Below, in pieces: positions 44,648-55,870 of a stretch of 64,000 nucleotides of DNA (its first letter is position 1; the number at the start of each line of letters is the position of its first letter). The stretch covers positions 1,921,463-1,985,462 of the forward strand of contig NW_020194518.1 in assembly GCF_002865645.1 (NCBI RefSeq), written 5' to 3'. A program made the position numbers and the translations under genes. A model generated the notes under the pieces. It did not search any database. It had not been told where the DNA came from and saw nothing but the letters and a program-made list of their open reading frames with translations. Source of the DNA: Hyaloscypha bicolor E (lineage: Eukaryota; Ascomycota; Leotiomycetes; Helotiales; Hyaloscyphaceae).

Positions 44648-47600
44648 TTATAGCAGACGTACTTTTAGAGATTGCGATACTTCGGAAGATAAACCACCTC
44701 CCTTCTGAGAGAAGCCTCCTCCAGCCAATTTAAGCTTGCGCCTCTGTCTCGACAGAACGTTACTCTATAATGCCGACGAGTTAGTTTAGAAATGGGGATA
44801 TAGCCATGAAAACCGAGGAAAGTGGGTCTTACGTCTTCTACAGTATTCTTCATAATATACCGCACAATAGTCACTTGTTCCTTTTGCCCTAATCTTAGTG
44901 CCCTCCCAATGGCTTGGAGTTCGATTGCCGGGTTCCATTGGGGCTCGAGAAGGTAGATTCGGGAGGCTACTGCCAAGTTGAGTCTAGTGTTTTCCATTGG
45001 GTTAGAAAATAATAGATTTGGCGGTGTTAAATAAAGAGCGGGAAAAGCCAACTGGAACACAGTTGTACTAACCCGACTGCTCCAGTGCCTAGTGTCATCA
45101 ATAGGATATTCGCTCCCACGGGAGACCGAAACTTGGTGAGCTCCTTTCCGCGCTCGGAAAGAGGAAGGGAACCATCGATGCAGTAGAACGGTATGCTGTG
45201 ACTGGCGAGAAGTTGACCGACGAGCGTGAGGGTTTTCTTCCAAGAGGAGAAAACGATACTGTGATAATTACAGTTAGAAAATGTTCTGGGATGAAAGTAA
45301 GGATATGGACTTTGTGCACGTAAATAAATACCTTTTGTGTGCCTTTTGATATTTAATGTCATCCAGAAACGCCAAGAGTTTGGAGGGATACTGATTTTCC
45401 AACCTTGTAGGAGAAGTGTTCTGGTTGAGCTTCTGGAGCCGACTTGAGTCTTCAGCGGCGGCTAGGGATGGCGAGCTTGGGCTTTTAAATTCATAACTTC
45501 TAGACAATAAAGCAGTTTCCTTGTCATTAGATGTGCAAGGGCATATTTGCTTGTTTGCTCTATGTTGGGGCAGACAACTTCGACAAACGAGATGGATGCA
45601 AGTCTTTATCCATATTCCGCCGTCCGTATTCCATTCATTGTTGATCGAATAAATAGGCCCCGTGCAATAAATGCAATTGGCTTGATCGTTTTGCTGAAGA
45701 TAACTCAAAGCCTCATCTAAATCAGAGGGCAGCCCTGTCGGCCCTGTCTCAATGTTGTGCGTTGAACCGCCGTTGTTGCAGAATAATCGAAGCTTTAGTA
45801 ATGACTCCAGCATTGTTGAGTTGAGTCTCGATCTTATATGTCCACTGACTGCCATATCAATTGCTCTTTTGCACCCGAGGACTATTTCGTTGTATTGAAC
45901 TTGTTCAGAAGGGGTGAGGGATAATCTGCGGATCTCGGGTATTGGCTCTGGCAAATTGAGTAGTGCTCTGGTCCTCCGAAGGCAGGTGGCTCCAAGAAGT
46001 ATCCTTAAATTTGAGAACCGGTCCCTCGAATTAGACATCGATTGATTGGTGATGTGCTTTCGAAACGTAGATGCATTCTCCAGAATTGGAACCTTCAGAA
46101 ACGTTACTAGAGCACCAAGATCTTCGAGGCTATTTTGAATCGGCGTCCCAGTTAGACACCAGCGATGGAGCGCTACCAGGCTTGCAATTGCTTGAAATTG
46201 TTTTGTGGATCTATTTCTGACATCGTGACCTAGGTGCATGTTAAAATGCACAGTGGAAATTGAGTTGAGATCACAAGTAGTTGCTTACTTTCGTCCAAAA
46301 CAATCCTGAACCATCTGACTTTCGCCAGGGCACTCCTCCCACGACAAAATTCTGATGCGACTGTTGCATAAGTTGTGAGCACTATGTCGCTGGAATAAAG
46401 TTTGTGGGCATCTGATTCTCTTCCTTGACCGTGATGTTTATGAAAAGTGAGATCGCCCGGGTATGTATGCCTTTCGTCGATGTTAGGTTGAGTAAGATTC
46501 ACTTGTCATCCTAAAAAGAAGTTGCTTACTTGTATATCTCGTCACACCAACTGTCTAGAAGTACTAATAAAAGTGTAAGAATCTAACAAGAAGTAGTTCT
46601 TGCGGTGAAACTTCTAACTCACAAGAAGATGGAGCAACAATTAAGGTAGCCTTTGATGGCACCGTGGGCTGTTGACTAGAATCCAATTCTTTACTCCCGG
46701 CGAGAACAAAGTTCTCAGCACGGTCAATAGACCCGGCAATGGTAGCCAACGTAACTAGGGTCTTGCCAAGTCCCATATCGTCTGCTAAGATGCCGCCCTT
46801 TGCTTCATCCGGCTGGGAGCGTTTTGCACCACTAAACACATGCTGGTAGCTGTTCAGGTTGGTCAGCAGATAATTCAGCAACATTAGACTTTAACAGTGT
46901 ATACAATGGTTCATCTGAATCACTGTCATTGTAACTCCAAAGCCTTAGGGCAGCAGGGAGTTGGCCGGTCTCCCGTCGGAATATGAAATCAATGGCTTCC
47001 ATCTGATGTCTGATAAGACGCAATTAGGTCAGTGTAGAGACACGAGTTAACCCTCAGAGGCTACTCACGACAGCAAAGGCCTTCTAATTCTCACATCTGC
47101 AGCTCTTTCTGTGAGAAAATCATGATGTGAAAGTGAGTCCAGTATGGACGAAACTTCTCGAGATGGATCTCCTAGCTCGTCTGGCGCTGCGCTCTGAATT
47201 GGAAACGAACTAGGCTCTTCGATGGTGATTATTGGCGTGTCGAGAGATTCGACATTTGCAAATCCTGGTACCTGAAAATAATGAGGATTGTAGTACCCCA
47301 CACCATAGAGTCCATAGCGAGGCTGTTGCAAGAACGTGCCGAAGTTTGAGATTACTTTTCCTACTTCATCGGCAATCTCACGAGCTCCATATATGTTGAT
47401 CTCCACCGTTATTATGGTGGAGGTGTTGTACTTCTGCCACAATTTGACGGCTGCGGACCATTCTTTGCCCTCCACAAAGGCGTGAAGACGTACTTGCTGA
47501 CTTTGCAAGACCGCTCGGAAGTCGCCGCATATCTTCTTGTTTAAAACAGCAAACTTATTTCCGTAGTATTCCAAAGAATAGTAATCTCCGTCCGGAACAA

Positions 47601-48074
47601 CTCGGAAATCACGAAACGGAGCAGTTGCCTGTGTGAATGCATAGCCTTGAGGCAAGTTTGTATTCTTCAACTGCGCCTTCACGTCGATCACCTCGAAGAA
47701 TATCAGCAAGAACATCACAGGGCTCTGTGGAGCGATCTTACACTGCCGAAGCAAACCTCTTGGTTTTCTTCGAACGCGAAACTCGTCTGCGCAATCGTTT
47801 CGTAGACTATGTTGGGGAATGAATCGGACGATGCAGTCATGTGACTGTAAGGGTCCTGCTCGCAAAGGTTTTCCTGATTAATTTTGGCAAAGCCAGGATA
47901 CGCGTTAACGGGGTCGAGATAGCTCTGGTCCCAGGCTGAATTGATATCCCATGGAAACTGCGAAGATATTACTCCTGGCTCGGGATCGGCATTGCCCTCG
48001 GACGGTTCAAAAGACCACGTTTCAAAAGGCCAGGGCCTTTTCAAGGAGTCAACCCGGCTTCCAACTCCGTCCAT
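44648..48074 (-). CDS. SNF2-family ATPase with internal RING-like domain (Rad5/HLTF type)
   Basis: Ten exons join in frame to 952 codons (951 residues): 48074-47742, 47691-47069, 47009-46905, 46849-46623, 46563-46530, 46470-46289, 46229-45332, 45258-45073, 44983-44833, 44764-44648. All have GT-AG borders. Motifs in order: HQMEAIDFIFRRE; Walker A region GGILADDMGLGKT near residue 378; ATLIVAPSS; SSDIVLTTYATV; Walker B as VLDESH; LTGTPIQNSLEDL; a RING-like C-x2-C...C-x-H-x3-C-x2-C...C-x-C cluster (CIYC...CIHLVCRSC...CPC) near residue 680; SIVFSSWKKTL; then TGAVGLNLAVASR and QAIGRALRLGQ. This is the order of Rad5/HLTF/Rad16-type remodellers, which couple DNA translocation to ubiquitin transfer in DNA repair or chromatin work. 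No HIRAN domain is seen. It is head-to-head with the NACHT gene, 280 bp apart. It seems intact despite the decayed surroundings. Confidence 0.9.
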
Positions 48075-48354
48075 TGAGGCCGTTATGACGTGTTATTCTT
48101 GTTTTTAGAGCAGGGACAAGCATGAAGCTCTAGATATGAAAAAAATCAAATGCCTTCGTGTGCAAAATTTTACGATCTACTGCAGCATGCGGTGTCACCT
48201 GGGCTGAATGTGGCAGTGCCGTGTGTTGCCGCAGGTATGGAGGCTGAGCGGGCCTACTTCGTTGGCGCTTGCCTTTGCAAGGCAGATTTATTTTGCGAAT
48301 TCCACCGTGCCGTTCTCAACTTCTTCCACTTCAATTTCATCACGACTCAGTATA
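48075..48354. promoter_or_regulatory. 280-bp shared divergent promoter
   Basis: This is the only DNA between the SNF2 ATG (minus, 48074) and the NACHT ATG (plus, 48355), so it must hold both promoters and leaders. No TATA box or known fungal site stands out. The two genes may be co-regulated. Confidence 0.5.
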
Positions 48355-51300
48355 ATGGCCAGTAACCCAGGTATGGTAAGCGGCGGCAGCGGCACCGCCG
48401 GTGCTGTGAACGTGAATGCTACCGCCTTTGAACGAGTGCTCGAGGAATTCAAGAAAGACTTGAAGAAGAAGGATAAAGACAACTTCCAGATGACGTCCCT
48501 TGAAACGCTCAATCAGGCGATTGGAGAGATACAAAAGCAACAACAGTCGGAGCGGCGGATGCAGAATATGACGCGTCTCAAAAGATTCATCGAGGCTATG
48601 GCTGAGTACGGGAAAGTGATTGACACGTTCTGCAACGGTTCCCAATTTGTGCCCTTTATTTGGGTAAGTTTCCTTCACAGTTGAAGATATGTGATTGTGA
48701 AAGGAACACGGCTTCTAATCCTGTAATCGTAATGTTGGACATTTCCCAGACCTATTACATGGAGAGGAGGTTACGGAGCAATTTCCTTTCTTCCCAATTA
48801 TTCAGTAAAGTGAAGAGAACGGCTGATGCTGCTATAGGGCCCCATAAAGTTCTTGCTACAGGTATGTGTTAAGAAGTAGAAATTAGAGACCTCGAACACT
48901 ATACAGTTGCTTATTACTGAAGGCGACAAGCGCTTTCTCTGAAGCATTCAACGAGCTTCTTGATGCTTACCAGCGGATTGGCGACAATCTCCCACTTCTC
49001 TTACAGTACCAAAATCTGTTCCAGGCCGATCCCAGAATTGGTAAAATCTTGGTTTTCATGTACGAAGACATCTTGGAGTTCCACCGACGGGCATTAAATT
49101 ATTTCCAGAAGCCAAGTAGGTCTTCTATTGGACCTCCCTTGGTCCTAACAATGTTGTTACTTACGAGACTAGTGTGGAAGAAACTCTATCACGCGACTTG
49201 GAAAACATTCAAAGCTCGCTTTTCGGGTCTAATCGAAAGCATGTCTCAACACCGTTCGTTGATTGAGAGACAAGCACAGTTGTCAGAGATAGACGAGGCT
49301 AGAAAGGCACGAGAGATAAATGAGGCAAATTTCCAGGTCATGTTCGAAGCTCAAGATCATTTTCGTCGCCAAGCTGTGAACAATTGGTTTCGCGCCCCAA
49401 GTGTTGAAAGCGATCAACACCACTTCTTTGGAATGCGAGCACAATATCCCCAGACAGGAAGATGGCTTCTTGAACTTGAGAACTTCAAACAATGGTTTGA
49501 CCCACAGTTTCCTACCATTCCCCCACTGTTGTGGTTAAATGGCAAACCTGGTGCTGGTATGTTTCTTGGTTATCTGCCTGGATCAGACCACTGAGCAATA
49601 TTCAGGAAAGACTATCCTTGCATCTCTCGTCATCGAAGAAGTACAGAAGCTGAACCCTCGTCCCACAATCTTGTTCTTTTACTGTAAAGACGGGGATTGC
49701 CAGCGCGATAATTTTGTCTCTATTGCTCGTGGTCTTCTAGCGCAGCTTCTCAAACAAAACAAGGAGATGCTCCCTTACTTCTTTGAAGAAGCCTCGAATA
49801 GCTCTGACTCTGTTTTAACAAACCCAGCAACTTCGAAAGAGCTCCTAGATATGGGCATCAGAAATTGCAAGAGTGTATACATTATTCTCGATGGGATAGA
49901 CGAGTGCTCGAGAGACGAACGAAAATCTATCACTTCCTGGTTCAGGAATCTTATAGAAGAGTTGCCGCCATCGAATGCGGAAGCTATTCGGTGCCTTTTT
50001 GTCAGCCAAGACGATGGGGCTGCTCGAAAAGACTTCGCTGGCCTATCTACGATTGCGATCAATGCTCGGGACAACAAGAATGACATCAAGGAATACAGCA
50101 CCATCTGGGCCGAAAGAATCAAGGAAAAGTTCGGAATTTCGGATCATATGAGTAGCAATATTGCTCTCAATGTCCTGAATACTTCAGATGGTATCGCATC
50201 GCCTGTAGCACTTGGACCTTTTCTTCTTCTTTCTCTCTCTCTAATTGCTAACTATGTTCTAGGCATGTTCCTGCTTGCGAAGCTAATATGCGATAACCTT
50301 CTCCAGCAAACATCAATCGAAGGTCTTGAGGAGGAGTTGGCACCTGATAAGTTTCCCAAAGAGGTTAACGAAGCGTAATGTCCCTGTGTAAATCTGATTG
50401 CTCCATGCTGACGGCCAAGAAGTTATTCTCGGATCCTAGCTCGTATCTTCAGACACGCCTCAGCTGCACAGAACAAGGACACCATGATGTTACTCAGCTG
50501 GTTAGTATGCGCCAAACGCCCGTTCAAGTGGCACGAGATCCAAGGAGCAAAATGCATCAACTTGGACGAACAGTGTATAGAATGGGACCGGCGACGATTC
50601 CGCGACGATTCGAAAGACTTGTGCGGCTCACTGGTCGAAGTGAGGTCTGACAAGACCGTGGAACTCGTCCACTTGACGGCAAAATTGTGAGTACATCCTC
50701 TGCAGTCGAAATACTCTACTAACGCCGTTCTCAACAACAGCTTTTTGGTCGAGGAAAAGCATGTTCCAATTGCTACTGATGAGATCAAACTGGCAACTTT
50801 ATGCATCGACTACTTGAATTTGCCCGGCTTCTGCACTCAAAATGTCGAACAATTAATTTTCGAGGGATACTACGCCTTCATGGACTATGCAGTCGCCTTC
50901 TGGCTCCGCCATCTCGAAGCCGGGACCATAAAGAGCGAAGAAGAAGACGACGACGAGGATGTGGGTGCTGGAAACGGAACATGGACGATGTTTATGGAAT
51001 CTCTTGAAATATTCTTAGACAAGCACTGGGCATCCCCAAAAACTCCTCTTCTCGTCTCAAAGAGGAACAGCGACAGATTACAGCGATTCAGAGAGGCTTC
51101 ATTTTACGATACACTTGAACAAGCAGTAGTATCGACAAGAAAGCAGCTGACTTACTACGGCAAGATGAAGAAGGAAGAGATAGCTCTGGATCTTGGGGAA
51201 ATCCTCCTGAAGATACGACCTGTTCTCGAGGCAGCTTATGCACAACCAAAGGACGATAGTGCGAAAGTCCGATTTGAGCAAATGTACGGCTCTGATCTAT

Positions 51301-51917
51301 ACAAGTGTTCCAGATTCAGTTGCAATTACTTTCACAACGGATTCTCAACTCGAGAGGAGCGAGAGCAGCACTTACAGAAGCACGACCGACCATTCCGGTG
51401 CACAGTTGAAGGCTGTCCTACTGCTATCATTGGGCTGGCAACTGAGAGCGAGCTCGAGAAGCATATGAAAGATACCCATGGCACACTCGCAGACCAAGAA
51501 GGAGAATTCCCTGCCGAAAGTGATATGGCTCCCCCGCCAAGACTGGAGACTCCTGTCCGAAGGTTACTGCCACCCGAACCCAAAAAAATAAAGAAGGTCT
51601 TCAGTTGCCCTGACTGCTCTAAAGTGTTCACAAGGAAATTCAATCTCGATTCGCATCTAGCCACTCATGGACCTATACGACCTTTTTTTTGCAAAAGTTG
51701 TGGGAAACGTTTCGCGAGACGGAATGATTGCAATCGCCATGAAAACTCCCATAAAGGAGAAAGATATACCTGTGAGGGGTGCGGAAAGGAATTTACTCGC
51801 GCCGACAGTCTGAGAAACCACCATAATAAGTCCAAAGCTGGCCAGCGATGTAGAATCCCACCTATTTCGGATAACGGCCTGGAGCAGGAGAATCCTGAAG
51901 CCCCAGAAGAGAATTGA
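48355..51917 (+). CDS. NLR-like NACHT protein with C-terminal C2H2 zinc fingers
   Basis: Eight exons sum to 1,017 codons (1,016 residues): 48355-48663, 48838-48861 (24-nt micro-exon GPIKFLLQ), 48923-49115, 49173-49556, 49606-50190, 50263-50377, 50423-50686, 50741-51917. The N-terminal helical domain (FIWGPIKFLLQ, AFNELLDAYQRIGDNLPLL) is the type found in front of fungal NACHT modules (DUF7708-like). A coiled-coil-like segment follows. The NACHT core has Walker A NGKPGAGKTILASLV near residue 300 (split by an intron), LFFYCKDGD and Walker B VYIILDGIDEC near 393. A winged-helix-like part has WLVCAKRPFKWHEIQGA. At 811-872 are two C2H2-like fingers, and at 911-985 three more (CPDCSKVF, CKSCGKRF, CEGCGKEF). 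STAND NTPases of this sort serve in fungal self/non-self recognition. Fingers in the usual sensor position suggest nucleic-acid or protein sensing, which is inference. Confidence 0.9.
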
Positions 51918-52019
51918 ACAAGCAACCAAGATTTGAGGGAAATGGCTTAGCGGAGAGACTCAGAGAATTTCTTGGTGTTTCGCCACGTGCAAGACAAAAG
52001 ACTGACTCGTCTCTTGATC
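51918..52019. other. 3' flank of NACHT gene
   Basis: Short untranslated or terminator region before the repeat island. No specific poly-A motif was identified. Confidence 0.3.
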
Positions 52020-52755
52020 GAGAAGAGAACAGGCTATGAATGTCGAACTACTCGGTAACGGCGCCCGAGCCTCGAAGCCGTAATGTTAGAGGTGGAGATC
52101 CACCTACCTCGATCCTCTGGATCCTTGATTAATTATAAACTACATCATTGGTGCCCAACGGCTCAGCATAGGGTCGGGACAGGAGCAATATCGAAATCTA
52201 AATACTTTAGGGGGAGATTTAATCTTCACTTGATTGGCAAGAGAACTACAATATCGGTACCCAACGACTTCGCGAAGGTACCCAAAATCTCGAGGTTAAA
52301 ATGTAATTGGGCGGATATTTCATCTTGTCCTGCACAGTGCTAGGCAACCCTCCTCAATACTTTGCCGGAAGGCTCTCCGCAACTCCGCAGCCTTGCCATT
52401 CTTCACACCTTATGAGTATTCCTTCAAAGTATATCACCTAAAGGCACTTGCCTGCAGAGATCAATTATGCTGAGGTAGAGAATATACAGCCCGTCTTCCA
52501 TTTCCCGGCATTATGGAAATAACCTGGTAGGCGGAAAGAGCAAGCACTGAGGCAATGCCTCATCAATAGTTCATTAAATCGTGGAGGAAAGCTTTGTTGG
52601 GCATAACGGCTCAGCAGAGGTTTCTTTTGTGAACCCGTGTTCGAAAACGAGAAATGGATGCCAGGTAATCTACACTCCTGTTCATTGGATCGTTACATCG
52701 AGCATGCGTTGAACCCGCCCGACTGCGTTTAGGAGTCTACAGCGTAGCTGGTTAA

Positions 52756-53150
52756 CCCGTGTGCTCCACCGGGTGAGATGACAGGGGTTCAAAGTAACCA
52801 GATGAGATTTTCGTCAGGCATCAACTTCCTGTACATTAACTATATCTTTATAGTAAGTAATCCAAATACTGTTTTCTAACTGTATTAAAACCATTTCTAA
52901 AGTGTTCCCAAGCGGGGGGCTCCCACCGCCCCCCGAACCCCCGGCGAACCCTAACTAACCCGCACCCTAACCCCCTAACTGAAGCGTTTCTAAACTGTAT
53001 ATGAACTATTATAAAAGTGTTATAGAACTGGTTCTATCTTAAGGTTAAAAAGTCGATTTTCATTAAGTCAAAAATCAGGCAGAAATAACCCGGTGGGTCC
53101 TCAATAATCCTTGTTCTCACCCCTGTAACTCACCCGGTGGAGCACACAGG
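52756..53150. mobile_element. 395-bp MITE flanked by TTAA (piggyBac-like target)
   Basis: TTAA stands at both borders (52752-52755 and 53151-53154). The left end begins CCCGTGTGCTCCACCGGGTG; the right end in reverse complement begins CCTGTGTGCTCCACCGGGTG, one difference in the first 22 bases, then continues with small indels. TTAA duplication and CCC/CCY ends are what piggyBac-type transposases make. The interior has no ORF but carries a C-rich block (about 52910-52945) and a telomere-like run of CCCTAA variants at 52947-52980. Confidence 0.75.
52947..52980. repeat. interstitial telomere-like CCCTAA variants
   Basis: The sequence CCCTAACTAACCCGCACCC followed by TAACCCCCTAACTG contains several imperfect CCCTAA (TTAGGG) units inside the TTAA-flanked element. 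Imperfect and short, so probably part of the element rather than a telomere fusion. Confidence 0.5.
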
Positions 53151-53348
53151 TTAACCCAGTGCGCTGCTTACCGTGCGTTTAGCTGGTAATAACGGCTCAG
53201 CCCGCGTCTCCAGTAATCATGAAGTTCGAAACGAAAAATGGATGCCAGGTGATCTACAATCTTGTTCATTGGATCGTTTACGTTGAGTATGTGCGCAGCC
53301 CGCCTCCTGTGCCATCAATTACAGCTTAGCGGGGCGCTGCCAGGCATA

Positions 53349-53740
53349 CCCGTTCGTACCTTCCACAAGTTACCACTGGTGGTTCGTGAAAGCGACTGGG
53401 CCACACTAGCGACTGGGCCAAATCACGTGTCTATACTACTTAACTCTTCAAACCCTTATTTAATAACCATAATACCACAATTTCAAGAAACTAATATTAT
53501 ATTCGGGCTTACTAGAGTGTTCTTCGCAATCTGTGAACTTTTTAGAACTTTCTGAGTACTTTGAATTTTTTTTGGTATTCTAACATGGGTATGGAGTAAA
53601 AGTGGGCGGTTGAGTGGTTTGGGTGTTTGCTGGTGACCTGGAGCCCTGTAAATAGTGTGCACGTGATTTGGCCCAATCGCTAGTGTGGCCCAGTCGCTTT
53701 CACGAACCACCAGTGGTAACTTGTGGGAGGTATGAACGGG
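53349..53740. mobile_element. 392-bp MITE with 81-bp terminal inverted repeats, TA target site
   Basis: The left repeat (53349-53429) begins CCCGTTCGTACC and ends AAATCACGTG. The right repeat (53660-53740) in reverse complement matches it at 78 of 81 positions; all three differences are transitions. TA lies on both sides (53347-53348, 53741-53742). The 230-bp interior is AT-rich without ORF. A minimal relative of the same ends is at 26654-26707. Tc1/mariner-type mobilisation is inferred from the TA. Confidence 0.88.
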
Positions 53741-54480
53741 TACTTTGTGAGAAATTTGCCCTCTTGGCATGCACAATTTGCAAAGCGAATCAAACTTCGA
53801 GGCCGGGAAGTTGGTACCCATTTCTGACTTTGTGGTTGGTTCTCTTGTACGCGGGCTGCATTTTCAGCTGACGGCTCAGCTCACCGAGTACTCGGAGTGG
53901 AACAGCTCATCATTCATCAACTTCATCGCAAACGGAGAAATTGTTGACAAGTATTGGCTGCTGCGGACATAACGGCTCAGCGCTGTGGGAAGCCGTCGGG
54001 CAGCAATGCTGGAAGTGAAAACTAAAAACCGGGTGTCGGTCCTCAGGTGCTTCTGTCATTGGGCCGCTGAGTCAAAAGCGGCTGAGCTGTTCACAAAGTC
54101 CCTTTAGTTTGAAACTGACGTGGGGTGATGGTTCAAAATTCATCCGCTATTGGCTCGAGGGCTTAATAACGGCTCAGCAAGCGTGGCCTCAACAAGTCCA
54201 AATTGAAACCTAAAATTGGGTGGTGGTGTTTGGATGAGTTTCTCACTGGGCCGTTTGTCAAAGAAGTGGGGGCTGAGAATAGTTAGGCTACGTCAATGGC
54301 GAACTTTGGGCATCAGGCTTTGTTCGTTGAAAGTTTTCCGATGTCCACCGAACATCATCCCTCAGGGCCTTCCAAGATTGACACCTGAGGCTCCCCACCT
54401 TGGCTAGTTTCCCCTTTGAGACTCTCAAGTGGGTGCTGGCACGGCAGGTTGTTCTCACAATTCAGTCCAGGCTTGGCAAT

Positions 54481-54500
54481 GATTGGCGATATCGCCAATC
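54481..54500. repeat. perfect 20-bp palindrome GATTGGCGAT/ATCGCCAATC
   Basis: The two 10-bp halves are exact reverse complements with no spacer. It sits between the CVNH-like array and the AT-rich tract, next to an AGCGAGCTAGCCCC short repeat (54536-54550). Confidence 0.7.
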
Positions 54501-54589
54501 AATAACAATCGATGCATTCCGTCGGCTATCATTCTAAGCGAGCTAGCCCCAGAAAAGGCCTGCTATCGCCTGCAATTATAGGGGCTTCT

Positions 54590-55060
54590 AGGGTACCTCT
54601 ACTTTAATTATAAATAACTTTATAATTACTAATCGTATTAAGAAACCTTTAGTGTTATATTGTTCTAATTAACCCTGCATTTCAAATAATATAGCCCGCT
54701 AAGGATTTAGACCTAATTTACTTCCAATGCGGCAATATAAAGTTAAGAGGGGTAGGAAAGTTTTTGTGAGGCTCGTCTAACTTCCCGAGGCCGCGCCTAG
54801 GCCCTCGACGTACCTCCTATACAAATTTACTATGTAAAGTACTGAGGACGAATCGATTCCCTATTAATAGTAATCGATTCCCCGCGATTATTAGCACTAC
54901 GGTTGTGCTATTGATAGGGAGTCAATGGGCCAAGAATCGTTGCCAGGCCTGATTCAGTCTCCCCAAGTGCCTCTGCCATGAAAGATATGAGTTTAGATTA
55001 CTATTCTAGCTTTTCTTAATTATTAAAGCTTTTGCTTATATAATTAATATAACGATTATC
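54590..55060. repeat. AT-rich RIP-like tract
   Basis: Runs of TTAATTATAAATAAC-type sequence, repeated TAATCGATTCCC words and no open frame suggest RIP-mutated repeat remnants. Confidence 0.45.
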
Positions 55061-55870
55061 CTAAGCAACTCGTGAGTCTTCAGGATTTGTGGCCCTGTAT
55101 AAGGACATGAGCATGCGCAAGGCGTCTCTGTTCCGCAGAGCGCGGGCTTTGCTCACAAGGTCGTCCATCCGAAGGCTAGACAGGAGTTCAGGGCAACTCG
55201 TTATTTGACCAAGGCGCAGCTGGAGCACTGCTGTCCTGCCAGGTAACCTCCCTTCGCATCCGCGACAAATTGCGTCTTCAATCCGCTCTGTTTTCACTTT
55301 ACCGTCCAAAAGTTCGTCCAGGAACTTGAAGACCCGAATGAAATCCAAGTCAGATTGGATCTCGTGGACCGGGATTTCGTGTTTCATTTCTTTTAGTGCC
55401 TGAGCAAGTTGGCCAAACTCATTTAGTCTCTGTGGAGCTTCCGGGTGGGCACTAATTTGCAACACGCGAGAAGCGGAAGTGAAACAGTATGCACTGAATT
55501 CTGACAGTGGAGCCCTCTGAATTGCTGCAACAGGAAACTTCGTAATCTCGAAGATCTGTCGCTCCAGAGATTTCTTATCACCAAGTGAGTTTTCTCCTTC
55601 TTAGGACGAGAAACAGTAGCACACGCTAACCGGGAATAATAGGGCATTCTTAATCAGCATATGCCATTCGCGAAGGGGGTTCCTTCGTGACTGGACCAGA
55701 ACACACTTGTTGTGGAGGCGCGGGAGAGCCTCGTCATACTTGGGCGTTCGGGTCCGCCGGTGGAATGGAAATGTGACATCTGGAGTCCAAATTCCAGGAA
55801 ACTTGCAGGTTGTGTCACTTTCTGTCCAGTTCTGCACGCCCTCACATTGATTATCTTGTGAGACCAGGCT
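55061..55870 (-). pseudogene. unrecognised gene fragment
   Basis: Two coding-like minus frames lie in order. The first (about 55870-55620) reads QCEGVQNWTESDTTCKFPGI, then WTPDVTFPFHRRTRTPKYDE and LHNKCVLVQSRRNPLREWHM. The second (about 55580-55061) reads DKKSLERQIFEITKFPVAAI, SEFSAYCFTSASRVLQISAH and an alpha-helical remainder ending NPEDSRVA. The frame between them shifts at about 55600 and I found no GT-AG pair that joins them correctly. An in-frame stop precedes the first piece and no ATG is seen. Codon use looks coding, so this is probably a 5'-truncated, frameshifted remnant. No family was recognised. Confidence 0.4.

Larger units (their letters stand above)
52020..54430 (+). pseudogene. 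degenerate tandem units resembling CVNH lectin repeats, split by two MITEs
   Basis: The 11-mer AACGGCTCAGC occurs at 52157, 52605, 53191, 53971 and 54178, and once with one change at 53870. Each copy heads a roughly 100-bp unit that shares further words (ATGGATGCCAGGT, TTCATTGGATCGTT). Translated in the coherent frame the 11-mer reads NGS, as in the GNNNGS turn of cyanovirin-N homology domains. Downstream pieces read ENEKWMPGNLHSCSLDRYIE and LTAQLTEYSEWNSSSFINFI followed by ANGE, the 'L.A.L..(x)W..SS..L..(I/F)I.N.(N)G' pattern of CVNH. Stops interrupt every unit. Insertions at 52756-53150 and 53349-53740 split the array. I read it as the remnant of a multi-repeat CVNH-like lectin gene; a non-coding satellite is the alternative. 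Confidence 0.4.

Noticed and set aside
52947..52980. Possible telomere or chromosome-fusion relic
   Set aside because: Repeats are few and imperfect and lie inside a TTAA-flanked element, so origin within the element is simpler.
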